Of a stretch of 64,000 bases of DNA, positions 1 to 7,986 are shown piece after piece. The translations under genes and the position numbers were made by a program. How positions within the stretch are numbered: position 1 is the stretch's first letter; every line of letters starts with the position of its first letter. Below the pieces are notes generated by a model. The model had not been told where the DNA came from and ran no database searches. It saw only the letters and a program-made list of their open reading frames with translations. The stretch lies in the NCBI RefSeq assembly GCF_003387075.1, contig NZ_QUMQ01000001.1, positions 6,014,001 to 6,078,000 of the forward strand, in the 5' to 3' direction. This DNA comes from Asanoa ferruginea. GTDB lineage: Bacteria; Actinomycetota; Actinomycetes; Mycobacteriales; Micromonosporaceae.

Positions 1-11
1 CGGTCCGAGGA

Positions 12-515
12 TTGGTCGATCGCGTCTTCCGTGGCGCGGTGCGGCGGGCCCGGCCGGATGAGCTGGGGCCGATGGGCCTGCCGGACCAGGTGTGCCGGGT
101 CGTGTCCGCGTTGGGCGCTCCGGTGAGCTGCGGCGACTACTTCGCCGCCGAGCCGTGGAGCTTCCTCGACGCCGGGCTCCGCCCGTCCGGGTCTTCGTCG
201 CGGCTGCGGACGTTCGGCACCGGTTGGAACGACACGACGGCCTTCTGCCTCGACAGCGAGACACCCACGGTGCACGGCGTGGTCGTCCAGGACGGCCGGA
301 TAGTCGACGAGCTCTACGTCAACCGCGATTACGCCACGTTCATGGCGTTCCTGTGCCATCTGCGGGTGCTCCTCGACGTCTACCAGCAGGTCAGCGTCGA
401 GGCATACCTTCGCGAGGTGCCGGTCGTCCGGGATCATCTCGCGCGGCTCGACAAGGACGCGCTGGTGGACGGCGCGTGGTGGGTGGGTCTGGTCGAAGAG
501 TTCGACATGGTGTGA
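12..515 (+). CDS. SUKH-4-like (SMI1/KNR4-superfamily) protein, possibly 5'-truncated by the window edge
   Basis: About 167 residues from a TTG at the window edge; the frame stays open to base 1, so the true start may lie outside, and an in-frame ATG at 72 is an alternative. The central part (FGTG, then CLDSETPTVHGVV, then VNRDYATFMAFL) follows the SUKH-4 pattern of a short beta sheet followed by a helix. SUKH proteins are commonly immunity proteins of polymorphic toxin systems, acting in the cytosol. An ESX-type putative toxin lies about 2 kb downstream, which fits, but no direct partner toxin is adjacent. The family call is by pattern recognition only. Confidence 0.55.
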   Translation: MVDRVFRGAVRRARPDELGPMGLPDQVCRVVSALGAPVSCGDYFAAEPWSFLDAGLRPSGSSSRLRTFGTGWNDTTAFCLDSETPTVHGVVVQDGRIVDELYVNRDYATFMAFLCHLRVLLDVYQQVSVEAYLREVPVVRDHLARLDKDALVDGAWWVGLVEEFDMV

Positions 516-656
516 ACTGGTCTCCGCCGGCCGGCCTCAACGATGCGGCGAAGCTGGCCGGATCCGCCGCATGCTCCTCATCGTTCGGACGTTGGCCGGA
601 GGCGAGTCATTGGTGGCGTTCGGGTCCGCCGTGATCACTATGCCGGGCGAGGGATA

Positions 657-968
657 GTGGCGCTAACGATCTTCGTTGAGGACCAGGCTCATCGCCGGAT
701 CCGCAGTCTGCACGACGATCCGGGCAACACCTTTCTGAACGTGTGCCGCAGGTTGACCGCCCGGGGCACAGCTGTCCTGGACGTCGTCGACCCGTATGCC
801 GATACGATGCTCAACTTCATCCAGCTCGATCGGTTGATCGGCGAGCTCAACGCCGCGCTGGAAAGCGGAGCGCTGGCCGCCCACGAGTCAGCCATCACCC
901 GCGCCGTCGTCGAGGCGGCGGTAGAGGCCCGTGAGTTGAGCGGATATCTGTACATCGAGGGCGACTAA
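657..968 (+). CDS. small hypothetical protein (about 103 aa)
   Basis: I do not recognise this protein. A GTG at 657 gives MALTIFVEDQAHRR and a compact, mostly alpha-helical acidic protein with no signal peptide or membrane segment; the frame is open further upstream, but that part is arginine-rich and does not look coding. It ends in YLYIEGD. It lies in the same direction as the SUKH-4-like gene, separated by about 140 bp, and converges on the membrane protein gene that ends at 990. It could be another immunity-type protein, but nothing in the sequence proves that. Confidence 0.5.
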   Translation: MALTIFVEDQAHRRIRSLHDDPGNTFLNVCRRLTARGTAVLDVVDPYADTMLNFIQLDRLIGELNAALESGALAAHESAITRAVVEAAVEARELSGYLYIEGD

Positions 969-989
969 GAGTCACCCTGCCGCCTCGAC

Positions 990-2381
990 TCAGCGGAAGG
1001 CCTGGGCGACCGTCCAGATGAGTCTGATCACGAAGGCGTGCACGCGGTAGAGCGCGTAGCAGAGCCACACCGTGAACAGGAGCGTCGCCCCGATGAGGAT
1101 CGCGTACGCGACGAACGGTCCGCTTTCCAGCACCCACGCGCCGGCCATCGCCACGGTCGCGACCACCAGGGCCAGTGGCACGATCCGGATCAGGCCCTTG
1201 ACCGTTCGCCACAGGTCGTAGGCGAGGCGCGCCCGCGAGTGGGCCGGCCACGGTGGGCTGGGCTCGTCGGTGGACGACGTCCGCGTGGCCAGGTCGGCCA
1301 GGTCCCGGCTGGCGACGCGGTCCGGCTCGTGCGGTGAGGTGCGCAGGGCTTCGGTCAGCGCGGTGAGATCGGCCCGCTGGCGGGGACAGCCGGTGCGCGG
1401 ATCGGTCAGCAGCAGGTCGGGGATGGGATTGCCCTTCGGACCCCGGTGCGCGAGCACCCAGGCCCGGCCGGTTCCCTTCAGCGTTCCCGGTGGCAGCACG
1501 AGCGTCGTACCCGAATGCAGGTCGACCGATTCTCCTCGGCGTTCGGAGGTGACCCGCAGCGTCGACCCGTCAACCCGCGCGGCCCGGTCGCTCAGGGAGC
1601 GTCCATCGCCGTAGAGGTCCATGGCCGCGAAGAAGCCGAAGATCAACGCAGCCCCGCCGAGCATCAGGGCGACGAAACCCAGCGCCTGGTGCCATTGGGT
1701 CGCCAGCACCACCAGAACGAGGACGGGTAGGAGGACCAGCAGGTACCACCCGGTGAAGACCACGGCCTTGCGCCGGTCCAGCCGCAGATGCCACCGGGCG
1801 AGGTCGGACCCGGCGGGGAACTCGCTCAGGCGTAGCGCTCCCGCCGGTGGCTGGGCATTTCGCAGGTCGTGCAGCCGATCGCCGGTCAGGACCGCCAGTT
1901 GGTCGACGAAGCGATCCTCGTCGTCTGCCACCTCGTCGAGCCGGCACAGGTCAAGCGCCGGGGTCCCGTCGAGCGGGCTGGGCACGGTGGTGGCGTCTCC
2001 CAGCCCGACCGCGTCGGCCGGCACCAGAAACAAGCGCGTTTCCGGCGCGGCGTTGCGCGGCCCTCCGCTGCTCGGGACGTCGGCCACGACCACCGCGACG
2101 ATCTGGCCCCACCGCAGCCGGCGCTCGAGCGACGGCAGGCGCAGCGACCAGCCGTCGGCGTCGATATCGACGGCAAACCCGCCGCCAGCGGGCCGGATCA
2201 TCCGGATCCCGATCACGAAGAACAGCACCAGCCAGAAGGCGAGCGCGAGCTGACTGAACAAGTCCCAGTCCCGAAGCGCGGTCCGGAAGGACAGCAGCGC
2301 GGTGACCGTCGCTCCGGTCACCAGGAGCAGACCGATGATCGCTCGAAAGGCCCGGTCGGCCCGGCGCCGGCGCAGCTTCAC
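990..2381 (-). CDS. membrane protein with PH-like segment (463 aa)
   Basis: Starts with a basic leader (MKLRRRRADRAFR), then two hydrophobic segments at about residues 13-33 and 42-60. A soluble region (GGFAVDIDADGWSLRLPSLERRLRWGQIVAVVV) follows, resembling the bacterial PH-like fold of many actinobacterial membrane proteins of unknown role. Two more hydrophobic segments lie near residues 215-260, a second soluble region follows, and two further segments lie near the C-terminus. Four to six membrane spans are likely. It is encoded alone, converging with the small gene ending at 968 and divergent from the ESX-type gene at 2528. No enzymatic motif is visible. Confidence 0.7.
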   Translation of the reverse strand: MKLRRRRADRAFRAIIGLLLVTGATVTALLSFRTALRDWDLFSQLALAFWLVLFFVIGIRMIRPAGGGFAVDIDADGWSLRLPSLERRLRWGQIVAVVVADVPSSGGPRNAAPETRLFLVPADAVGLGDATTVPSPLDGTPALDLCRLDEVADDEDRFVDQLAVLTGDRLHDLRNAQPPAGALRLSEFPAGSDLARWHLRLDRRKAVVFTGWYLLVLLPVLVLVVLATQWHQALGFVALMLGGAALIFGFFAAMDLYGDGRSLSDRAARVDGSTLRVTSERRGESVDLHSGTTLVLPPGTLKGTGRAWVLAHRGPKGNPIPDLLLTDPRTGCPRQRADLTALTEALRTSPHEPDRVASRDLADLATRTSSTDEPSPPWPAHSRARLAYDLWRTVKGLIRIVPLALVVATVAMAGAWVLESGPFVAYAILIGATLLFTVWLCYALYRVHAFVIRLIWTVAQAFR

Positions 2382-2527
2382 CGGCTTATCGTCAGGGATT
2401 CTGTCAAGTCAATGTCGTCGCAGCGCGCGCCACCGCTACCCACAGGACCGCCGCCTTCGGCATACGGTTGCGAACCTTGCGTACGGTGCCGGATGATGAC
2501 CGACGCAGAAGGTGGTGGTCGCAGACT

Positions 2528-2815
2528 GTGAGCGGATTCGAGGTTCAGATCGGCCAGCTGCGCAACGCTGCCAAGGCGGCGGGATCTGCGGCTGACCAGG
2601 CGAAGGCGGTCAACCCGGGCACCGGTCTGGATGCGATCGCGACCGCATTGCCAGGTGGTGTCGCGGCAATGCGCGCGCCGACCCTGGCGTCGACGTTCAA
2701 CGAGCGTGGGCAGGGTTGGGCCGGCGAGATCGAGCAGTGGAGCAAGTCGGTCACATCCAACGCGAACGCGTACGCCGAGAATGAAGATGCTGCGAAGAAG
2801 GCTTTCGGGGGATGA
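2528..2815 (+). CDS. EspC/WXG100-like ESX secretion-associated protein (95 aa)
   Basis: A GTG at 2528 gives MSGFEVQIGQLRNAAKAAG, a helical 95-residue protein of the usual WXG100/EspC size. Two helices are separated by a short turn, and tryptophans sit in QGWAGEIEQW near residues 68-75. Such proteins are exported by type VII (ESX) systems, usually as a dimer with a partner. The next gene overlaps it by 4 bp (ATGA), so the two are translationally coupled and probably form a substrate pair. The frame is open further upstream but that stretch is arginine-rich and unlike the family. No ESX ATPase or membrane core gene is in this window. Confidence 0.75.
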   Translation: MSGFEVQIGQLRNAAKAAGSAADQAKAVNPGTGLDAIATALPGGVAAMRAPTLASTFNERGQGWAGEIEQWSKSVTSNANAYAENEDAAKKAFGG

Positions 2816-4212
2816 CTGTCGGCTACGACGATGTCCGCAAGTGGGACGCTGGGGCGGTCGATGCCGCGGCGACCGAGCTGCGTGGCCGGCGGGACAAACT
2901 CATCGGGCTGCAGGACGAGCTCGACGACGCCCGGAGACTGCCCGACTGGCACGGCGCCGCGGGCGAGGGCGCACGCACGTCGCTCGGGGTGACGCGGAAC
3001 AACGCCGAGATCCTGGTCGCGGAGCTGTCCGCCGTCGAACGAGCCCTGCTCACCGCGTCGGACGACGTGACCACCCTGAGGAACCGGGTCGCCGATAACG
3101 ACTCCCTCGCGCAGACCTATCAGTTCAGCATCGCCGCCGACGGCGCGATCGTCGACATCGCGCCGGCCGACCCGCCGCCGAGGTCGCGGTTCGAAGCCGA
3201 AGAGCAAGCCGAGGCCCAGCGCTACCGCCTGACCATCAGGAAGCAGTTGGAGCAGGAAACCAAGGCGATCCTCACCACGGCGAACAACATCGACGCCGCC
3301 CTGGCCCGGGTGATGCAACTGGCGCTCGACCGCAAGATCAGCGATCACGACGCGACCACCCTGGCCGGCGCCCTCAAGGGCGGGGAGATCGACGCCAAGG
3401 TGGCCGAGATGGAGCAGGCACTGCGCGACGCCGGGTTGCTGACCGGGCCGCCCGCGTCTGGCCACTATCGGCAGTGGCTGGAAAACGCGGTGCGCCGGGG
3501 CGTGCCGATCGACACGATCACCAAGATGGCCGCCGATCACCACATCACGCCGGAGGACTTCGCGATCCTCGACCGGATGGAGGAGATCCGCGAAGACGAA
3601 GACGGCGACGGGATCTTCAAGTCCTACTTCCTGATGCCGACCGACTTCAGCGGTGACGACGCGGTCAAGGCCGTGCGGATGACCTACATCCTGAACGCGG
3701 GCACCGACTACGGGACCGAAGGCGAAACGACCGATTTCACACCGACGCCGTACGGATCCGAGGAGCTGCAACGGATCACCGACCGGCAACGGGACAACTC
3801 GTTCAGCTACGACGACGATGTGGGATTCGTGCACGACAACGGTGGGCGGTTGGTGACCACCCCCAACGGCATGATGATGGGCCTGGGCGGCAACCTCATC
3901 CAGGATGCCTTCAGCCAGCGCGGCGGCACGACGTGGGGCGACACGTTCATGCTGAACATCGACGACCCGCAGGATCCTGCGCAACAGCTCCGCGAGGTGG
4001 CGACGTCGGGCCACGCCTGGTACGAAGGCGACGACGGCGCCTACCAAGGGAATCTCGACATGGACCGGCTGCTGCACCATGAGGAGCGCCACTCCCAACA
4101 ATGGGCGGAAGAGGGTTACACCGGCTTCCTCGCCTCCTACGCGTGGGAGAAGGTCACCGGCGGCAACAAGACCGAGGAAGACGCGGGGCTTTCCGATGGC
4201 GGATATCGCTAA
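2812..4212 (+). CDS. WXG100-like ESX substrate with C-terminal HEERH metallopeptidase-like motif
   Basis: A 466-residue protein. Residues 1-100 form a helical WXG-type module (WDAGAVDAAATELRGRRDKL, then a W-H-G-A turn), which is the export part in ESX substrates. A long helical middle region follows. An acidic EF-hand-like stretch (DEDGDGIF) sits near residue 263. The C-terminus contains LLHHEERHSQQW around residue 422, matching the HExxH zinc-peptidase core. This arrangement suits a polymorphic toxin with a peptidase-like warhead, although a structural role is possible. It overlaps the EspC-like gene by 4 bp and the downstream lipoprotein gene by 17 bp, so the three form one operon. Confidence 0.7.
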   Translation: MTVGYDDVRKWDAGAVDAAATELRGRRDKLIGLQDELDDARRLPDWHGAAGEGARTSLGVTRNNAEILVAELSAVERALLTASDDVTTLRNRVADNDSLAQTYQFSIAADGAIVDIAPADPPPRSRFEAEEQAEAQRYRLTIRKQLEQETKAILTTANNIDAALARVMQLALDRKISDHDATTLAGALKGGEIDAKVAEMEQALRDAGLLTGPPASGHYRQWLENAVRRGVPIDTITKMAADHHITPEDFAILDRMEEIREDEDGDGIFKSYFLMPTDFSGDDAVKAVRMTYILNAGTDYGTEGETTDFTPTPYGSEELQRITDRQRDNSFSYDDDVGFVHDNGGRLVTTPNGMMMGLGGNLIQDAFSQRGGTTWGDTFMLNIDDPQDPAQQLREVATSGHAWYEGDDGAYQGNLDMDRLLHHEERHSQQWAEEGYTGFLASYAWEKVTGGNKTEEDAGLSDGGYR

Positions 4213-4759
4213 ATGGCTGCGCGTCGCCTGCGCCGCCCTGCTCGTGGCGACGGCGACACTGACGGCGGCGTGCGACACCAAGGCGCAGTTCGCGCCGTCG
4301 CTGCCAACGGCGGCCGGGTTCCGCGTCGACGACGGCGTCCTGAAACTCTGGACGGGCACCCCGTGCCAGGGCGTCATCGGCCTGAGGCTGATCTTCGACT
4401 CCGGCACGACGCAGAGCAAGGAGCAGGTGTGGACCGCGCCGAAGCCGGGCGTGCCACTCGAGCGGATAGACCTGCTGAGCACCGCCGGGGGACCCGCCCC
4501 GGACACCGGCGGACCTCTCCAGGTCCAGAAACCGCTGCCCGCCGACTACGACTGGACCAAGGCGGGCTCGATCCACTTCTCCGTTGACGGCCCGAAGGCG
4601 TTCGGTGCCAGGGTCGACGTCGCCCAGGTGTTGAGCGAGTCGGCCCGGCACCCGTCCGACAGCTACCTGTTCGGCCAGCGCGGCTGGATGGACGCCTCCG
4701 ACGTGCAGCGCGAGAACACCAAGTCGTTCCTGACCGTCTGCACCCCCGACCCGAAGTGA
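4196..4759 (+). CDS. secreted lipoprotein, possible immunity partner of the upstream ESX substrate
   Basis: The ATG at 4196 gives MADIAKWLRVACAALLVATA followed by the lipobox LTAAC, so lipid anchoring at the cysteine about 25 residues in is expected. The mature part, about 160 residues, is rich in beta strands and has two further cysteines (PCQG and TVCTP) that could form a disulphide. I do not recognise the fold. The start lies 17 bp inside the end of the HEERH-protein gene, which implies translational coupling. A surface lipoprotein tied this tightly to a secreted toxin-like protein would fit an immunity protein acting outside the membrane; that is inference. Confidence 0.75.
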   Translation: MADIAKWLRVACAALLVATATLTAACDTKAQFAPSLPTAAGFRVDDGVLKLWTGTPCQGVIGLRLIFDSGTTQSKEQVWTAPKPGVPLERIDLLSTAGGPAPDTGGPLQVQKPLPADYDWTKAGSIHFSVDGPKAFGARVDVAQVLSESARHPSDSYLFGQRGWMDASDVQRENTKSFLTVCTPDPK

Positions 4760-4772
4760 CCGCGGTAGGGAC

Positions 4773-5306
4773 TTATCGCGCGGCGAACTCGTCGAAGGTG
4801 AAGCCAGGGCCCTGGATGCCTCCCGGGCCGCCGGGATCGAAAACGCCGACATCGCGGAAGACGCCGAGGACGGGGTCAGCAATCTGGTAGGCGCAGAACG
4901 CGAACGCCAGAAAGATCAGGCCGAAGACCAGTGGGATGACCAGGGTCCAGCCGCCCGCGCGCACCGACGTGGCGTCGGTCGGATTCCGCGGGTCGTAGAG
5001 CACCTCGATGCTGCTGCCAACCAGGTGCGACCGGAACCCGCTCAGATCAGCCAACACGGTCGTCACCGCCTGCCCCGAGCTCGGTTGGAACCTGACCACG
5101 GGCCGGAACCTGGTTCTCCCGTGCGACCACGACTCCAACTGGTTGTCCACGACCTGCGCGGTCACGCGCTGGCCCGAAGCGGCGAGGGTGCGCAGCTTGT
5201 GCCACCGGCGTGCCGTCGCGACGATCAACCCAGCGCCGACCAGGGCAGGAACGCCCACGACGAAGGCCGTCACGACGTACGGCAACCAGGTCAGGTTCTC
5301 GATCAT
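4773..5306 (-). CDS. DUF3592 family membrane protein (177 aa)
   Basis: One hydrophobic span near residues 8-30, then a soluble beta-rich region of about 90 residues with the DUF3592 pattern (ASGQRVTAQVVDNQ, RFRPVVRFQPSSGQAV, then IEVLYDPRNPTDA), then a second span near residues 123-145. This is the usual two-span architecture of the family, whose function is unknown. It converges on the lipoprotein gene with a gap of 13 bp. No operon partner is evident; a hairpin lies upstream at 5342-5371. Confidence 0.8.
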   Translation of the reverse strand: MIENLTWLPYVVTAFVVGVPALVGAGLIVATARRWHKLRTLAASGQRVTAQVVDNQLESWSHGRTRFRPVVRFQPSSGQAVTTVLADLSGFRSHLVGSSIEVLYDPRNPTDATSVRAGGWTLVIPLVFGLIFLAFAFCAYQIADPVLGVFRDVGVFDPGGPGGIQGPGFTFDEFAAR

Positions 5307-5341
5307 GGCGAGACTGTAGCTGGGCGATATCGATCGGCATA

Positions 5342-5371
5342 GCGCCCCTTGAGCAGGGGGTCAAGGGGCGC
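5342..5371. terminator. 11-bp stem hairpin downstream of the TIGR03086 gene
   Basis: GCGCCCCTTGA and TCAAGGGGCGC pair perfectly across an 8-base G-rich loop. The hairpin lies 13 bp beyond the stop of the minus-strand TIGR03086 gene and before the DUF3592 start, so it probably ends transcription of the former. There is no clear U tract, as is usual in high-GC actinomycetes. Confidence 0.6.
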
Positions 5372-5384
5372 GCCCAACCGACCC

Positions 5385-5957
5385 CTACGCCCAGGCGGGA
5401 TCACGGCCCGTCAGGCCGAGGATGCGGTCAAAGGGAGGTGCGTCGGCCGGCACCGCGACCGCCGGTCCGTAGAGGCCCATCTCCCGCCCCTGCTCCACGG
5501 CGGCGAACATCGTGTCGCGCAGATGGGCCAGCAGGTCGGCGGGCAGTTCCAGCCGCTGCCCGGTCGCCACCGCGAGGTCCCAGCCGTGCACGGCCAACTC
5601 GCCGACGATCATATTGCCCATGAGGGGCGATGGCAGCATTTGCGGCGTGCCCATGCTCGTCTCGCCCTCCCAGGCGCTCGGCGGCGCCCAGGCCGACGTG
5701 ATGTCGTCCAGCAGGGCGAGCAGGCGGCCACGGCAGTCGCCAGTCGTGAGGTCCACATCGGACTCGGCGGCCGCCGGCTGCGGAACGGACTCCTTGCGGC
5801 CGGCGCCGGCGAGCGACGGGCCCCAGAACAGCAGGTGGTTGACCAGCGCTCGCACGTCGTACTCCGTGCAAGGGGTCTTGTTGGTGAGCTGTTCGTCGGT
5901 GATGCTGCGGGCGACTGACGCCATGGCCTCGGCCGCGTCGGAAAGGTGTGCTGACAT
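5385..5957 (-). CDS. TIGR03086-type metal-binding protein (mycothiol-enzyme/DinB fold)
   Basis: The ATG at 5957 gives MSAHLSDAAEAMASVARSIT, about 190 residues. The pattern TDEQLTNKTPCTEYDVRALVNHLLFWG is the hallmark N-terminal region of TIGR03086 proteins, a branch of the mycothiol-dependent maleylpyruvate isomerase/DinB superfamily. The family is a four-helix bundle with histidine metal ligands (here H in LVNHLL and H in ELAVHGWDLA). The substrate is unknown. It is transcribed divergently from the AraC-type regulator starting at 6026, with 68 bp between them, so the regulator may control it. Confidence 0.8.
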   Translation of the reverse strand: MSAHLSDAAEAMASVARSITDEQLTNKTPCTEYDVRALVNHLLFWGPSLAGAGRKESVPQPAAAESDVDLTTGDCRGRLLALLDDITSAWAPPSAWEGETSMGTPQMLPSPLMGNMIVGELAVHGWDLAVATGQRLELPADLLAHLRDTMFAAVEQGREMGLYGPAVAVPADAPPFDRILGLTGRDPAWA

Positions 5958-6025
5958 GGCGGCGACGCTAGGCGGCGCGGGCCGGAGCGGTATTGAACAA
6001 AGGCGACCGGCATACACTCTGCCGT

Positions 6026-6769
6026 GTGGGGCGGGACGTTCGTGAGCTGCGGAGTGCGTGGACCAGATATCAGCGCCACGCGTTCCACACCCCGTCGCCG
6101 GCGCTCGCGCCGTGGGTGGAGCAATACTGGGAGGCTCGCTGGGACTACGCCGAGCCCTACCGGCAGAAGGTCGTGCCCTACCCGAAGGTGCACCTGTCGT
6201 TCGGCGGCGGCCGCGCCGACGTCAACGGCGTGTGCAGCGGCCACCAGATCAAGGTCCTCGACGGCAACGACCACGTCTTCGGCGTCGCGTTCCGGCCGGG
6301 CGGCTTCCGCCCGTTCCTCGGCGCCTCCGTCTCGACGATCACCGACCGGGTCGTCCCGGCGACCGAGGTGTTCGGCACAGACCTGCCCACGACGCTCGAC
6401 GTGCCGACCGTGGAGGCGTTCCTGCTCCAACACCTGCCAGACGACGATCCAGGGGTACGCGAGGCGGTGTCAGCGGTCGAGCTGATCGCCGAAGACAACG
6501 CCGTGACCAGGGTCGAACGCCTCGCCGCTGAGCTGGGGCTGAGCGTGCGCGGGCTGCAACGGCTGTTCGCGGAGCACGTCGGCATCGGGCCCAAGTGGGT
6601 GATCCGCCGCTACCGCCTGCACGAGGTGACCGCGCGCATGGCCGCCGGCGGTGCGATCGACTGGGCCGCGCTTGCGGCCGACCTCGGTTACGCCGACCAG
6701 GGCCACTTCATCCGTGACTTCAAGAGCATGTTCGGCGAGCCACCGACCTGGTACGCGCAGCGGTACTAG
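6026..6769 (+). CDS. AraC-family transcriptional regulator
   Basis: About 247 residues from GTG 6026; a TTG at 5993 is in frame but less likely. The N-terminal half resembles the DUF6597/AraC-sensor type (PALAPWVEQYWEARWD, then FGVAFRPGGFRPFLG). The C-terminal half has the two AraC helix-turn-helix units: VERLAAELGLSVRGLQRLFAEHVGIGPKWVIR, and later LAADLGYADQGHFIRDFKSMFGEPPTWYAQRY. It stands divergent from the TIGR03086 gene and its stop codon overlaps that of the DUF3159-like gene in a shared CTAG (6766-6769). The effector cannot be told from sequence. Confidence 0.85.
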   Translation: MGRDVRELRSAWTRYQRHAFHTPSPALAPWVEQYWEARWDYAEPYRQKVVPYPKVHLSFGGGRADVNGVCSGHQIKVLDGNDHVFGVAFRPGGFRPFLGASVSTITDRVVPATEVFGTDLPTTLDVPTVEAFLLQHLPDDDPGVREAVSAVELIAEDNAVTRVERLAAELGLSVRGLQRLFAEHVGIGPKWVIRRYRLHEVTARMAAGGAIDWAALAADLGYADQGHFIRDFKSMFGEPPTWYAQRY

Positions 6770-7413
6770 CCCGCCTCCGGCTGCCGCGCCAGCGTGGCGC
6801 GCACGGCCACGATCGTCACCGCCACGAGGGTCGCGAAGACCGGACCGGTCGCGACGTGCGCGACCGCGAGCACGACGGTGTCACCGCGGCCGTAGAAGAT
6901 CACCTGCACGGCGGCGTTCACCATGTTGATCGCGATGGCCGCGGTCGTCGCGATCAGATGGACCCGGCGTAGCGCGCGGTTGCGATACCAGTCTCTGGGC
7001 CCGCCGGTGACCCGGTTGAGGATGAGCCCGGTCAGCGGTCGTCGCCACAGGATGCTGGCCAGGCAGATCAGGATCACGGCGAACGGGATCAGCGTGGGCA
7101 CCAGGAAGAACCCACGCGCCTGGCCGGTGACAGCGGCGACGACCGCGCACACCGCGACCACCGCGATGCCGACAAGGGCCGACCGCGGGGACTGCCGGCG
7201 CGCCAGCCGGTAGCCCAACCCGGCGACCGCCGTCAGCGCCGCGGCGATGATCGCCGGATACAGCCCGGCGATCGCGTTGACCGCCACGAACAGCAGGCTC
7301 GGCGCGGCGGCCAGCCCGACGGCGATCCAGCGTTGCGGGTCGCTCCAGGTTTGCCGGATCGCAGCCCAGCCCGAGGCCGGTGCGGCGTCCCGCGCATGGT
7401 GTCGTTGGTTCAT
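6766..7413 (-). CDS. DUF3159 family integral membrane protein (215 aa)
   Basis: The ATG at 7413 gives MNQRHHARDAAPASGWAAIRQ, followed by about six hydrophobic segments. The mid-region GYRLARRQSPRSALVGIAVVAV and GFFLVPTLIPFAVILICLASILWRRPLTGLI match the DUF3159 pattern. The function of the family is unknown. The gene is divergent from the MarR-type regulator at 7475, and the 61-bp gap holds a clear dyad, so the two are probably co-regulated. Confidence 0.8.
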   Translation of the reverse strand: MNQRHHARDAAPASGWAAIRQTWSDPQRWIAVGLAAAPSLLFVAVNAIAGLYPAIIAAALTAVAGLGYRLARRQSPRSALVGIAVVAVCAVVAAVTGQARGFFLVPTLIPFAVILICLASILWRRPLTGLILNRVTGGPRDWYRNRALRRVHLIATTAAIAINMVNAAVQVIFYGRGDTVVLAVAHVATGPVFATLVAVTIVAVRATLARQPEAG

Positions 7414-7418
7414 ACGCC

Positions 7419-7454
7419 AAAGGTTGCACGTGAAACGGTTTCTTGCAAACCTTT
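7419..7454. promoter_or_regulatory. dyad-symmetric operator between DUF3159 and marR-type genes
   Basis: The core GAAACGGTTTC (7432-7442) is flanked by AAAGGTTGCA on the left and TGCAAACCTTT on the right, giving a near-perfect palindrome about 36 bp long centred at 7437. It fills the divergent promoter gap. MarR regulators typically bind palindromes of this kind in their own divergent promoter; assignment to the adjacent MarR protein is inference. Confidence 0.65.
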
Positions 7455-7474
7455 CTCGGGCGAGATAGTGTCGG

Positions 7475-7954
7475 ATGATGCCTACCGAACGAGTCCGCGC
7501 CGAGACGCCCGCCGCGGCCGAAACCCCGGACAACCCGCAGGAGGGCTCACCGTTCGCGATGGGGCTGCTGTTGCGCCGGGCGCATGACCGGGTCGCGGCA
7601 GCGGTCGACGTGGCGCTGGCCCCGTTCGGCATCGAACGGCGGCATCTGGTGGTGCTGATGCTGTTGCACGCCGCCGGGCCCCTCAGCCAGCGCGACCTGG
7701 TGATCCAGACCAACCACGACAAGGCCTCGATCGTGCGGATCGTCGACGACCTCGAGCGGCTCGACCTGGCCACACGTCAGTTGGTGCAGGGCGACCGCAG
7801 ACTGCGGGCGGTGACCCTGACCGACCACGGCCGGGAGATCTTCGCCGCCGCCTACCAGGCGGCCCGACCAGCCGAGGCGGGGGTGACCGCCGCCCTCAGC
7901 CCGGGCGAAACCCGGCAACTGCAAACCCTGCTCCGCAAGATAACGGGCGACTGA
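7475..7954 (+). CDS. MarR-family transcriptional regulator
   Basis: 159 residues. The winged-helix core is clear: LVVLMLLHAAGPLSQRDLV, then the recognition helix region HDKASIVRIVDDLERLDLATRQ, then the wing GDRRLRAVTLTDHGREIF. MarR proteins are dimeric repressors relieved by small phenolic or other ligands. Only 32 bp separate it from the FAD monooxygenase gene, so it likely autoregulates the monooxygenase-oxidoreductase operon and also the divergent DUF3159 gene. Confidence 0.9.
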   Translation: MMPTERVRAETPAAAETPDNPQEGSPFAMGLLLRRAHDRVAAAVDVALAPFGIERRHLVVLMLLHAAGPLSQRDLVIQTNHDKASIVRIVDDLERLDLATRQLVQGDRRLRAVTLTDHGREIFAAAYQAARPAEAGVTAALSPGETRQLQTLLRKITGD

Positions 7955-7986
7955 ACCTCCCGAACCACCTCTGGGAAGGCTGCACC

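Noticed and set aside
2545-4506. Long open frame antisense to the ESX substrate genes
   Set aside because: It mirrors the codon periodicity of the plus-strand genes, is rich in Arg/Val/Gly without any motif, and covers three well-supported genes. Similar antisense frames at 33769-35730, 36628-38115 and 24505-26703 were rejected for the same reason.
2528-4759. Complete type VII secretion locus
   Set aside because: No EccC-type ATPase, EccB/D/E membrane protein or mycosin is encoded nearby; only substrates are present.
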